DNA of 64,000 nucleotides, from positions 62,001 to 126,000 of the forward strand of contig NZ_JAGPXN010000009.1 in NCBI RefSeq assembly GCF_018070575.1, in the 5' to 3' direction. Position 1 is the stretch's first letter. Every line of letters starts with the position of its first letter. The DNA is from Micromonospora sp. C31 (lineage in GTDB: Bacteria; Actinomycetota; Actinomycetes; Mycobacteriales; Micromonosporaceae). Below, one piece after another: positions 17,922 to 25,384 of the stretch. The notes below the pieces were generated by a model. The model saw only the letters and a program-made list of their open reading frames with translations, did not search any database and had not been told where the DNA came from. Position numbers and translations under genes: made by a program.

Positions 17922-18563
17922 ATGCCAGCCCCTCCCGTCGTCCGGTTGGCCGTCGTGGACGACCACCCGCTGTTCGTGCGCGGGCTGGAGCTGCTGCTGC
18001 CGGTGACGACCGACGGGCGGGCCGAGGTGGTGGGCTCCACCGGCGACGCCTCGGCCGCCGCCTCGCTCGTCCGGCGTTGCCTGCCCGACCTGGCACTGGT
18101 CGACCTGCACATGCCGCCGCCGGGCGGAATCCGGGCGGTGGCGGCGATCCGGCGGACGACGCCCCGGGTCCGGGTGGTGGCCATGTCGGGCGGGGAGGAC
18201 CCGGCTCCCGCCCTGGAGGCGCTGCGCGCGGGTGCCGAGGCGTACCTGCCGAAGACCGCCGAGCCGGAGGAGTTGCTGCCTCCGTTGCTGGCCGTCCTCG
18301 ACGGCTGGGCCGTGCTGCCGGGACATCTGCTCCGCGCGCTGCTGCGTCCCGGGCGACCGGCCCCGGTCGACCTCGACGACGAGGAACGGGCCATGCTCCG
18401 AGCCATCGCCTCGGGACGCAGTACCGTCGATATCGCCGAACGGATGCACGTCTCGGAACGCACCGTGAAGCGGATGACGGCCGCGCTGCTGCGGAAGTTG
18501 CGGGTATCCACCCGGGCCGAGGCGGCGGCACTCGCGGGTCACGCCGGTCTGCTCGGCGACTGA
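17922..18563 (+). CDS. LuxR/NarL-family response regulator
   Basis: A 213-residue regulator. The receiver domain has the acidic pair D13-D14, phosphoacceptor D61 in LVDLHMPP and the conserved Lys in YLPKTAEP. The C-terminal HTH reads MLRAIASGRSTVDIAERMHV followed by SERTVKRM. The linker is long and proline-rich. The ATG at 17922 is preceded by GGACCAGG. It is divergent from the kinase gene, which suggests one cognate pair. Confidence 0.88.
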   Translation: MPAPPVVRLAVVDDHPLFVRGLELLLPVTTDGRAEVVGSTGDASAAASLVRRCLPDLALVDLHMPPPGGIRAVAAIRRTTPRVRVVAMSGGEDPAPALEALRAGAEAYLPKTAEPEELLPPLLAVLDGWAVLPGHLLRALLRPGRPAPVDLDDEERAMLRAIASGRSTVDIAERMHVSERTVKRMTAALLRKLRVSTRAEAAALAGHAGLLGD

Positions 18564-18700
18564 ACCCCGGGCTTTGCGCCGAGCCGTTTTCCCGCGATAA
18601 CGCGACCCGCCGAAATGAGGACGACGCGCATTGTTGCGGATTCCCCGTGGGATAGGTCAAACTTTGACCACACCCCGCCCCACACAGGGAGTAATTGACG
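18564..18700. other. Promoter region of lsr2
   Basis: About 140 bp that is less GC-rich than its surroundings. It contains the palindrome at 18655-18669 and AGGGAG 9 nt before the lsr2 ATG. No terminator hairpin is obvious for the response regulator. Confidence 0.45.
18655..18669. promoter_or_regulatory. 15-bp palindrome upstream of lsr2 (candidate operator)
   Basis: GGTCAAA-C-TTTGACC has perfect 7-bp arms, about 32 nt before the lsr2 ATG. The position near the expected promoter suggests a repressor site. The regulator is unknown. Confidence 0.55.
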
Positions 18701-19048
18701 ATGGCGAGAAAAGTAATCACGGTCCTGACCGACGACCTCGACGGCGGAAAGGCCGACCGGACCGTCGAGTTCAGTCTTGACGGCGTGGCCTACACCATCG
18801 ACGTCTCCGACGAGAACGCGGGCGTGCTGCGCAAGGCCCTCGACCCGTACATCAACGCTGGCCGGCGAATCGGTCGAGGGTCCGTCGACACCGGGCGGCC
18901 AACCCGCCGGGCGGGCGCGTCGGGCGGCTCGGGAATGGACCGGGAGCAGAACCGGGCCATCCGGGAATGGGCCACCAAGAACGGCTACAAGATTTCCGAG
19001 CGTGGCCGCATCCCGGTCGAGGTCGTCGAGGCGTACAAGAACCGCTGA
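18701..19048 (+). CDS. lsr2: Nucleoid-associated silencer Lsr2
   Basis: A 115-residue Lsr2 protein. The N-terminal dimerisation domain ([35 protein letters not shown]) is followed by a flexible basic linker and the C-terminal DNA-binding domain ([20 protein letters not shown]) with the RGR AT-hook-like tripeptide that enters the minor groove of A/T-rich DNA. It is the actinobacterial H-NS analogue that silences acquired genes. The ATG at 18701 was chosen over a TTG at 18695 by family match. Confidence 0.95.
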   Translation: MARKVITVLTDDLDGGKADRTVEFSLDGVAYTIDVSDENAGVLRKALDPYINAGRRIGRGSVDTGRPTRRAGASGGSGMDREQNRAIREWATKNGYKISERGRIPVEVVEAYKNR

Positions 19049-19525
19049 CCGCCGGGCTCACGCTCCGGCTGCCACGGGGTCACGCTGAGGAATCGGCGCG
19101 GCCCCGCCGGTCTTTTCCCACGGCGCTCCATTCGCAGCACCCGCACGGACCTCGGCCGTGATCAAGGACACGATCACGCCGGCGCGTCCTGGGATCGGCG
19201 CACTTCCCGAGTGCAATGAGCGACAGCTTTGTCGAGCATTACCAGCGCCGATCTCGGGGGTGACGGAGGACGCGACGGGGGTGGCGGACGGCAGGCGGGT
19301 CGCCCCGCGCCTTTCCGGCACCGCTGGGCGGACACCCCGATCAACCGGCTGTGGGCGTCGTCCGGCCGGCCGCCGGCGACCTCGTCGCGGTGCCGCCCGG
19401 GCCGGGGGCGGATCGCCGCCCGGCTGGCCGCCGCGGCGCCGGCCGCCCCGCGGAAGGCCGCGGCGCCGGCGTGAGCGCTCCGCTGCGGGGCCGTCGGGGT
19501 ATGCCCGGACGGCCCCGGACGGCGG
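19049..19525. other. Non-coding or unassigned stretch after lsr2
   Basis: Nearly 480 bp in which every open frame looks like a composition-driven shadow and no start has a convincing ribosome site. A short inverted repeat, GTGATC-N8-GATCAC, lies at 19158-19177. Nothing else was recognised. Confidence 0.5.
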
Positions 19526-19660
19526 TCAGTCGACCTCGACGCGCACCACGTCCGCCAGCGGCTGGAGGATCGAGGTACGGACGAACTCCTCACCCCGCCG
19601 ACCCTCGGCGGCCAACCGCCGGTCCGCCTCGGCGATCTGGTTCTGCAACACGTACGCCAC
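19526..19660 (-). CDS. Possible 44-residue protein or gene remnant
   Basis: From a GTG at 19660 the frame reads AYVLQNQIAEADRRLAAEGR, then RGEEFVRTSILQPLADVVRV and a stop. The sequence looks protein-like: an amphipathic helix, balanced charge, and not the Arg/Pro-rich pattern of shadow frames. There is no clear ribosome site and no family match, so it may be the 3' end of a lost gene. Confidence 0.3.
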   Translation of the reverse strand: MAYVLQNQIAEADRRLAAEGRRGEEFVRTSILQPLADVVRVEVD

Positions 19661-19762
19661 GATCTGGGCGGTCGAGCATGACCGGCGCGGCGGTGGTGCC
19701 CCTCGGGCCGTACGCCCGGAATTTCGATTGAGGCGACGCGCCCGCACCGCTGGGATGAGCCG

Positions 19763-20335
19763 GTGAACGTCTTCCTGAGCACCCTGCGGCTGGTGCTGCG
19801 CGAGTTCACCTCCGCCGACGCCGACCTGCTCGTCGAGCTGGACGGCGACCCGGAGGTGGTGCGGTACCTGACCGGCGGGCGTGCCACCCCGCCCGAGGCG
19901 GTCCGGGAACGCGTGCTGCCCCGGATCCTCGCCGGTTACCGGCGACCACCGGGGCTGGGGTGGTGGGCGGCGCTGGACCGGGGGTCGGGCGACTTCCTGG
20001 GCTGGTTCGAGTTCCGCCCGACCCACGACGGCGACGCCCGCGAGGTGGAGCTGGGCTACCGGCTGCGGCGGGCCGCCTGGGGCGCCGGTCTCGCCACGGA
20101 GGGCTGCCGGGCGCTGATCGGCAAGGGCTTCGCCGAACTCGGCGTCGAGCGGGTCACCGCGAACACGATGACCGTCAACGCCGCGTCGCGCCGGGTGCTG
20201 GAGAAGTCCGGGCTGCGGCTCGTGCGCACGTACGTCGGGGACTGGCCGGAGATGATCGACGGCGCGGAGCACGGCGAGGTGGAGTACGCGCTGACCCGCG
20301 AGCGGTGGTTGCGCCGCGCCGCCGACCAGGTGTGA
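19763..20335 (+). CDS. GNAT-family N-acetyltransferase (RimJ/RimL type)
   Basis: A 190-residue acetyltransferase. LSTLRLVLREFTSADADLLV is the RimJ/RimL opening, YRLRRAAWGAGLATEG is the acetyl-CoA loop (R/Q-x-x-G-x-G/A), and VTANTMTVNAASRRVLEKSG (about residue 133) is motif B. It transfers acetyl from acetyl-CoA to an amine, often a protein N-terminus or a small molecule; the substrate is unknown. The GTG at 19763 has no Shine-Dalgarno and TGGGAT lies 6 nt ahead, a degenerate leaderless arrangement. Confidence 0.88.
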   Translation: MNVFLSTLRLVLREFTSADADLLVELDGDPEVVRYLTGGRATPPEAVRERVLPRILAGYRRPPGLGWWAALDRGSGDFLGWFEFRPTHDGDAREVELGYRLRRAAWGAGLATEGCRALIGKGFAELGVERVTANTMTVNAASRRVLEKSGLRLVRTYVGDWPEMIDGAEHGEVEYALTRERWLRRAADQV

Positions 20336-20350
20336 CGCGAGGCGCCCGGG

Positions 20351-21208
20351 TTACTCCGCGCCCATCACCAGGCCCTCGATGGTGTGCTTCTGCCGGATCG
20401 GCGTCAGGGCGTCGACCACCGGGCAGGGCAGGTGCGCACGCACCTGCTCGGGTAGGCCCGCCCAGTGTCCCCGGGTGACCGCCATGTCGTGGTGCTCGGC
20501 GTTGCCCGCTCCCGGCGCGTCGACGCCGAGCACCAGCACCGGTCGGGGCAGGGCGGAGACGTTCGGCGTGCCGCGGTGCACGGTCAGCGCGGACCGGGCG
20601 GAGATGTCGCCGCGGCGCGGGTACTTGCGGACCGCCCGTCGCTCGTAGCGGGGGTAGCGCTCTTTCGGCGGGAACATCTGGTGGTCGAAGTCCCGCCCGT
20701 CGTCCCACTGGGTGCCCGGGGCGATCTCGAACGGCCCCATCTCCGCCACCGTGTCCACGGTGCTCAGGTTGAAGGCCAGCGAGGTCAGCCGCCGCTGCCG
20801 GCGGGTGTCCTGCGGCATCGGGAAGTCCCGGTGCCACGGCTGCGTGACCGCGCCGGGGAACGGGATGTCGAACCCGAGCTCGACGATCTGGTAGTCGGAA
20901 CCGAGCACGGCCCGGCACACCGCGACCACCCACGGGTGGGTCACCAGGTCGACGAAGCCGCGCAGCTGCTCAGGGTGGATCTCCACGTACCACCGCTGCG
21001 GGCCGCGGCCGACCGCGCCGTCGGGGCGGGAGCGGGCTTCCCGGAAGGCGGCCTGGACGTCCTCGCCGACGCGATCCACCCAGTCCACGGCGAAGGCGCC
21101 GCGGCACGCGGTGATGCCGTCGCGGTAGAGGTCGCCGAGCGCCTCCAGGGGAACCTCCTCGTCGGTGTCGCCGGCGGGCTGTCCGGGCGGGGTGGGTTGG
21201 GACCTCAT
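20351..21208 (-). CDS. PhyH-family Fe(II)/2-oxoglutarate dioxygenase
   Basis: A 285-residue phytanoyl-CoA dioxygenase-like protein. The 2-His-1-carboxylate iron triad is visible as QPWHRDFP (HxD) and LTVHRGTPN (distal His), with PRPVLVLGVD after it. The fold spans most of the protein. The ATG has a strong AGGAGG site 4 nt upstream. It converges on the GNAT gene and is divergent from a metal-receptor-like gene, with a perfect 12-bp palindrome between. Substrate unknown. Confidence 0.82.
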   Translation of the reverse strand: MRSQPTPPGQPAGDTDEEVPLEALGDLYRDGITACRGAFAVDWVDRVGEDVQAAFREARSRPDGAVGRGPQRWYVEIHPEQLRGFVDLVTHPWVVAVCRAVLGSDYQIVELGFDIPFPGAVTQPWHRDFPMPQDTRRQRRLTSLAFNLSTVDTVAEMGPFEIAPGTQWDDGRDFDHQMFPPKERYPRYERRAVRKYPRRGDISARSALTVHRGTPNVSALPRPVLVLGVDAPGAGNAEHHDMAVTRGHWAGLPEQVRAHLPCPVVDALTPIRQKHTIEGLVMGAE

Positions 21209-21239
21209 GGGACCTCCTGAGGGGGGACCAGGCGAGTAT

Positions 21240-21251
21240 TACAACGTTGTA
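21240..21251. promoter_or_regulatory. Perfect 12-bp palindrome TACAACGTTGTA
   Basis: It lies 32 nt upstream of the PhyH ATG on the minus strand and about 100 nt from the divergent gene. The central AACGTT with a CG centre is typical of LacI-family operators, though a TetR-type site is also possible. It is A/T-rich against a very GC-rich background. Confidence 0.55.
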
Positions 21252-21352
21252 GAGTCGTCGCAAGGGACGCCCGTCCGGCATCCGGGGCGCGGGTCGGGGC
21301 ATGATCGTCCGGTACGCCGATGCTCGACGTACCGGACCGGGGAGGTGCACGG

Positions 21353-22081
21353 GTGCGCGTCGTGTCGTTGGTGCCGTCGCTGACCGAGGCCGTCGCCCTG
21401 ACCCTGCCGGGCCTGCTGGTCGGCGCCACCGACTGGTGCACCCACCCCGCCGGGCTGGAGGTCACGCGGGTCGGCGGGAGCAAGTACCCCGACCTCGACC
21501 GGGTACTCGCGCTGTGCCCCGACCTGGTGCTGCTCAACGTCGAGGAGAACCGCCGGGAGGACGCCGACGCGCTGGCCGCCGCCGGCGTGCCGGTGCGGGT
21601 GACCTACCCGCGTACCGTCGACGAGGCGCTGGCCGAGCTGGCGGCCCTGATGCGCGAGCTGGGCGCCCCGGCCGAGCCGGAGTGGCTCGCCCTGGCCCGC
21701 CAGGCGTGGGCCGCCCTGCCCGCGGCCCGGCCGGCCCGCCGGGCGGTGGTGCCGGTCTGGCGGCGGCCGTGGGTGGTGCTGGGCGCCGACACCTTCGCCG
21801 GCGACGTGCTGCGCCGGCTCGGCGTGACCAACGTGTACGCCGACCACGTCGAACGCTATCCCCGCCCGAGCCTCGACGAGCTGCGCGCCCGCGCGCCGGA
21901 GCTGGTCGTGCTGCCCGACGAGCCGTACCGGTTCACCGCCGACGACGGGCCCGACGCGTTCCCCGGCACCCCCTGCGCCCTGCTCTCCGGCAGGCACCTG
22001 ACCTGGTACGGTCCGTCGCTCGCCGAGGCGCCCGCCGTGCTCCGCGCGCAGCTCGCCGACCCGGTCGTGCAACCCGGCTGA
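21353..22081 (+). CDS. Cytoplasmic helical-backbone metal receptor (BtuF-like)
   Basis: A 242-residue protein with the fold of class III substrate-binding proteins: RVVSLVPSLTEAVAL, VGATDWCTHP, VGGSKYPDLDRVLALCPDLV, and the C-terminal ELVVLPDEPYRFT. These bind cobalamin, haem or iron chelates for ABC importers. It lacks a signal peptide or lipobox, so it stays inside the cell, and no permease is adjacent. The GTG at 21353 has GGAGGT 6 nt upstream, which decides the start. Confidence 0.83.
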   Translation: MRVVSLVPSLTEAVALTLPGLLVGATDWCTHPAGLEVTRVGGSKYPDLDRVLALCPDLVLLNVEENRREDADALAAAGVPVRVTYPRTVDEALAELAALMRELGAPAEPEWLALARQAWAALPAARPARRAVVPVWRRPWVVLGADTFAGDVLRRLGVTNVYADHVERYPRPSLDELRARAPELVVLPDEPYRFTADDGPDAFPGTPCALLSGRHLTWYGPSLAEAPAVLRAQLADPVVQPG

Positions 22082-22269
22082 CCGCCGCCTCGGCCGGCGA
22101 GCTCGACGGCGCTCCGCCGGTCCAACCGGCCGTCGAGCGTCACCTCGCCGCCGCGTACCCGGACGGTGACCAGGCCGTCCCGCACCGCGAGCACCCGGCG
22201 CAGCACCTCCTGCACCACGTCCTCGCGGATCTCCGCGTCGGTACGCAGGTGCACCCGCAGCAGGTCGCC
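22081..22269 (-). pseudogene. BON-domain fragment (probable decayed CBS-BON gene)
   Basis: The minus strand reads GDLLRVHLRTDAEIREDVVQ then EVLRRVLAVRDGLVTVRVRG and GEVTLDGRLDRRSAVELAGR, a recognisable first half of a BON domain with the linker typical of CBS-BON proteins. An in-frame TGA lies directly upstream (22270-22272), and the second half of the BON domain is missing where the frame runs into the end of the neighbouring plus-strand gene. CBS domains are absent. I infer a truncated and frameshifted remnant. Confidence 0.6.
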
Positions 22270-22353
22270 TCATCACGACCTCCCGGTCGTTGCGCCTGCG
22301 ACGCTACGACCGCGCCGGGCCGGCAGGTCAGGGCCGCCGGACCGGGCCGGGAG

Positions 22354-22367
22354 GGGTCCAAGGTCCC
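22354..22367. promoter_or_regulatory. DosR-like imperfect palindrome upstream of doxX
   Basis: GGGTCCAAGGTCCC resembles the GGGAC...GTCCC core of DosR/DevR boxes only in part. It lies about 110 nt before the DoxX start and next to a CBS-BON remnant, a gene type often under hypoxia control. Weak evidence. Confidence 0.25.
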
Positions 22368-22473
22368 GGTCCGGTGGGGCCCGGTCGGCCCTGCCCCACG
22401 GGCGCCGGCAGGCGTCCAATGGAGATGCCACCGGGACAGCGCGGTGCGAGGCACACGAAGGGACGTGGAGACA

Positions 22474-23040
22474 ATGACCGCGACGACCGAGCGCACCACA
22501 GCCAGGACCGACGCTCCCGTGGCGGAGACGCGGCCCGGCGGCGAGACCACCAGGGAGCGGGCGGCGCGGTACGTCTTCGCCGGCATCCGGATCGCCCTCG
22601 GCTGGACCTTCCTCTGGGCCTTCCTGGACAAGGTCTTCGGTCTGGGATTCGCCACCGAGGCGAAGAACGCCTGGATCAACGGCGGCAGCCCGACCAAGGG
22701 CTTCCTGACCTTCGGCGCGGCGGGTCCGTTCGCGGACTTCTACCGCGGCATCGCCGGGGCCGCCTGGGCCGACGTGCTCTTCATGACCGGTCTGGCCGCG
22801 ATCGGCGTCGCGCTGCTGCTCGGCATCGGGGTGCGCGTCGCCGCCGTCGCCGGCGCGGTGCTCTACGTGATGATGTGGACGGTCGTCCTGCCGCCCGAGA
22901 ACAACCCCTTCATGGACGACCACCTGCTCAACGCGGCGCTGCTGGTCGGTCTGGCACTGGTCAACGCCGGCGCGACCCTCGGCCTGGGCGCGACCTGGGC
23001 GAAGCTGCCGATCGTGCGGCGGTTCCCCTGGCTGCGGTGA
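22474..23040 (+). CDS. DoxX-family membrane protein
   Basis: A 188-residue protein. A hydrophilic N-terminus of about 30 residues is followed by four predicted membrane spans: IRIALGWTFLWAFLDKVFGL, AGAAWADVLFMTGLAAIGVA, VAAVAGAVLYVMMWTVVLPP and HLLNAALLVGLALVNAG. The WxFLDKxFGLGF motif and ENNPFMDDHLL loop match the DoxX/thiosulfate:quinone oxidoreductase-like group. The likely role is in membrane redox or detoxification. GTGGAG precedes the ATG at 22474. Confidence 0.85.
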   Translation: MTATTERTTARTDAPVAETRPGGETTRERAARYVFAGIRIALGWTFLWAFLDKVFGLGFATEAKNAWINGGSPTKGFLTFGAAGPFADFYRGIAGAAWADVLFMTGLAAIGVALLLGIGVRVAAVAGAVLYVMMWTVVLPPENNPFMDDHLLNAALLVGLALVNAGATLGLGATWAKLPIVRRFPWLR

Positions 23041-23061
23041 CCGGGTACGGCACCTCCCTCT

Positions 23062-23094
23062 GAAGCGGGCGTCACCACCGGTGGCGCCCGCTTC
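23062..23094 (+). terminator. Terminator hairpin after doxX
   Basis: 15-bp stem GAAGCGGGCGTCACC with a 3-nt loop and one U-G pair, 21 nt after the stop. Confidence 0.8.
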
Positions 23095-23257
23095 GGCGTG
23101 CCCGCCCACCGCTTCCCGGTCGGCGGAGGAGCAGCCCTCCCGCTTCCCGTCCGGCAGCGCCGAACGCTCCCGCCGGGACCGCCACGCACTCGCCGGATGC
23201 CATCGGGCAGGATCTCGGGTGACGGACATCAGGACCGAAATGGCAGGAGACTCCCGA

Positions 23258-23650
23258 ATGAACCAGGCAGCAGGCGCCCGCTCGGGCAAGCCCGAGGTGG
23301 GTCCGATCGAGGGCGCGCCCCCGGCGGATCTCGTCATCGACGACATCACCGTCGGCGAGGGGCCGGAGGCCCAGCCGGGACAGCTGGCCAGCGTCCACTA
23401 CGTGGGGGTCGCGCACTCCACCGGCCGCGAGTTCGACTCCTCGTGGAACCGGGGCGAGGCGTTCGAGTTCCCGCTCGGCGGCGGGCAGGTCATCTCCGGT
23501 TGGGACCGGGGCGTCGTGGGCATGCGGGTCGGCGGCCGGCGCCGCCTGACCATCCCGCCGCACCTGGGTTACGGCGACCGGGGCGCCGGTGGTGTCATCA
23601 AGCCGGGCGAGACCCTGGTCTTCGTCGTCGACCTGCTCGGCGTCCGCTGA
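23258..23650 (+). CDS. FKBP-type peptidyl-prolyl cis-trans isomerase
   Basis: A 130-residue single-domain FKBP. Conserved features include SVHYVGVAHSTGREFDSSWN, FEFPLGGGQVISGWDRGVVG, RRLTIPPHLGYGDRG and TLVFVVDLL, with the active-site Tyr, Asp, Trp and Phe in place. There is no signal peptide, so it acts in the cytoplasm. The ATG at 23258 has AGGAGA 7 nt upstream; an in-frame ATG at 23240 is less likely. Confidence 0.93.
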   Translation: MNQAAGARSGKPEVGPIEGAPPADLVIDDITVGEGPEAQPGQLASVHYVGVAHSTGREFDSSWNRGEAFEFPLGGGQVISGWDRGVVGMRVGGRRRLTIPPHLGYGDRGAGGVIKPGETLVFVVDLLGVR

Positions 23651-23706
23651 GCGCAGGGCCCGCCGCCGAACGGACGGTCTGCCGAGCGTACGGCTGACCG
23701 CCCGGC

Positions 23707-23772
23707 GGCGGGCCGGTGCGGACGGCGGACGGCTGACCGTTCGGCGCGGACCGGCGACGGCACCGGCCCGCC
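23707..23772. terminator. Inverted repeat between convergent FKBP and STAS genes
   Basis: GGCGGGCCGGTGC (23707-23719) pairs perfectly over 13 bp with 23760-23772 across a 40-nt GC-rich loop. The convergent position fits a shared terminator, though the loop is large. Confidence 0.45.
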
Positions 23773-23786
23773 CGGGGTGCCGCAGG

Positions 23787-24137
23787 TCAGCAGGGCACCA
23801 GCTCCCGGTCGGCACACGGATCCACGATCGGGATGACCCGGTGCAGGCCGGTGGCCCGCAGCACCCGCTCGACCACCGGGTCGGGGCGGAGCAGCACCAG
23901 CTCGCCGCCCCGGGCGCGCACGCGCAGATGCGCGGCCACCAGCGCCCGCACCCCGGCGGCGGAGAGCAGGCGGACGCCGGAGAGATCCAGCCGGAGCACG
24001 GGCCGGGGCGGGGCGTCCCAGAGCGCGGAGCGGAAGGCGGCGACCGTGGCGATGTCGACCTCGCCGGTCGCCCGCACCTCCACCTCGTGGTCGGCCACGG
24101 TGATCTCCACGTGGAGCCGGTCGTCGCGCTGTCGCAT
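23787..24137 (-). CDS. STAS-domain protein (anti-sigma-factor antagonist-like)
   Basis: A 116-residue single STAS domain: VRATGEVDIATVAAFRSALW, LRLDLSGVRLLSAAGVRALV and VVERVLRATGLHRVIPI. In classical antagonists the loop reads D-S-x-G and the Ser is phosphorylated; here it is LSAAG, so the usual phospho-Ser position is Ala. It may therefore be a constitutively active antagonist or a simple binding module. The ATG at 24137 lies 7 nt after TAGGTT, a leaderless arrangement; an ATG at 24167 is the alternative. Confidence 0.82.
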   Translation of the reverse strand: MRQRDDRLHVEITVADHEVEVRATGEVDIATVAAFRSALWDAPPRPVLRLDLSGVRLLSAAGVRALVAAHLRVRARGGELVLLRPDPVVERVLRATGLHRVIPIVDPCADRELVPC

Positions 24138-24187
24138 ACCGACGAACCTATCCCCCACCACCGACATTTCCGCCCTGCTGAAGGACC

Positions 24188-24240
24188 GGATCCGGGTACG
24201 CCCAGGGTCTACCCGGAGACTCCCGGATCCTCCTCAGGCC
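24188..24240. promoter_or_regulatory. 9-bp inverted repeat in divergent STAS / SMP-30 region
   Basis: GGATCCGGG (24188-24196) pairs with CCCGGATCC (24232-24240). It lies 51 nt before the SMP-30 gene start. It could be a structured leader or operator; no regulator is known. Confidence 0.35.
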
Positions 24241-24290
24241 GGACGCCCGCGGGGCCGGTGGGCTGCGACATCGGCGGGCGAAAATAAGCC

Positions 24291-25310
24291 ATGGTCCCTC
24301 CCCGCCCTCGTGCGCCCCGGCTGATCCGCCCCGTCCGCGAGCCCGCCACCGTCCCACCGCCGCTCGACGGGCCGTGGGCGCCCACCGACCGCCGCCTCGA
24401 CGCCGTCGAGCTGCTGCCCCTGCCCGACGGCGTGTCCGGCCCGGAGGACGTGGTCGTCGACCCGTCCGGCCGGGTGGTCAGCGGCACGGAGGACGGCCGG
24501 CTCTGGTGGTGGCCGGTGGACGCGCCTGCCGGCACCCGGCCCCGGCCGCTCGCCGACACCGGGGGCCGGCCGCTGGGCGTGGAGGTCGACCCGCGCGACG
24601 GCAGCCTGGTGGTCTGCGACGCGTACCGGGGGTTGCTGCGGGTGACCGGCGACGGGGCGGTGCGTGAGCTGGGCGGGCGCGGGGCGAAGGCGCACCTGGC
24701 CGACAACGCCACCGTCGCCCGCGACGGCACCGTCTACTTCACCGACTCCTCCGACCGCTTCCCGCTCTCACACTGGAAGCGGGACCTGTTGGAGCACCGG
24801 CCCAACGGGCGGGTGCTGGCGTACGACCCGCGCAGCGGGCGCACCGACGTCGTGCGCACCGGGTTCCACTTCCCCAACGGGCTCGCGCTCACCCCGGACG
24901 AGTCGGCGCTGATGCTGGTCGAGACCGCCACCCACCGCCTGGTGCGGGTCGCCCTGGCCGACGGCGCGGTCACCGTGCTGGCCGACCTGCCGGCGTACCC
25001 GGACAACCTGACCCCGGTGGGCGACGGGACGTACTGGATCGCGCTGCCCAGCCCCCGGCTGCCGGTGGTCGAGCGGCTGCTGCCCCACCCCCGGCTGCGG
25101 CAGCTGGTGGCGCTGCTGCCGGCGGCGATGCAGCCGAAACCGCTGCGCTACGGCCTGGTGGCCCTCGTCGACGGCGAGGGGCGGGTGCTGCGCAGCCTGC
25201 ACGGCCCGCGCGGGACCTACGACATGATCACCGGTGTGCGTCAGCACGGCGACCACCTCTGGCTGGGGAGCCTCACGGGTGCCGGGGTGGCCCGGGTGCC
25301 GCTGGGCTGA
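24291..25310 (+). CDS. SMP-30/strictosidine-synthase-like beta-propeller
   Basis: A 339-residue six-bladed propeller. Typical pieces are GPEDVVVDPSGRVVSGTEDG, RPLGVEVDPRDGSLVVCDAY, NATVARDGTVYFTDSS, FPNGLALTPDESALMLVE and YPDNLTPVGDGTYWIAL. The family includes gluconolactonases and strictosidine-synthase-like hydrolases, with Ca2+ bound at the pore. No signal peptide is visible. The start lacks a good ribosome site. The substrate is unknown. Confidence 0.82.
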   Translation: MVPPRPRAPRLIRPVREPATVPPPLDGPWAPTDRRLDAVELLPLPDGVSGPEDVVVDPSGRVVSGTEDGRLWWWPVDAPAGTRPRPLADTGGRPLGVEVDPRDGSLVVCDAYRGLLRVTGDGAVRELGGRGAKAHLADNATVARDGTVYFTDSSDRFPLSHWKRDLLEHRPNGRVLAYDPRSGRTDVVRTGFHFPNGLALTPDESALMLVETATHRLVRVALADGAVTVLADLPAYPDNLTPVGDGTYWIALPSPRLPVVERLLPHPRLRQLVALLPAAMQPKPLRYGLVALVDGEGRVLRSLHGPRGTYDMITGVRQHGDHLWLGSLTGAGVARVPLG

Positions 25311-25384
25311 GCCACGACGACCGACACGCCGGGGGCCGGCCCGCGCGGCGGCGGACCGGCCAACCGGGTGTGCGTACGGTCGGA

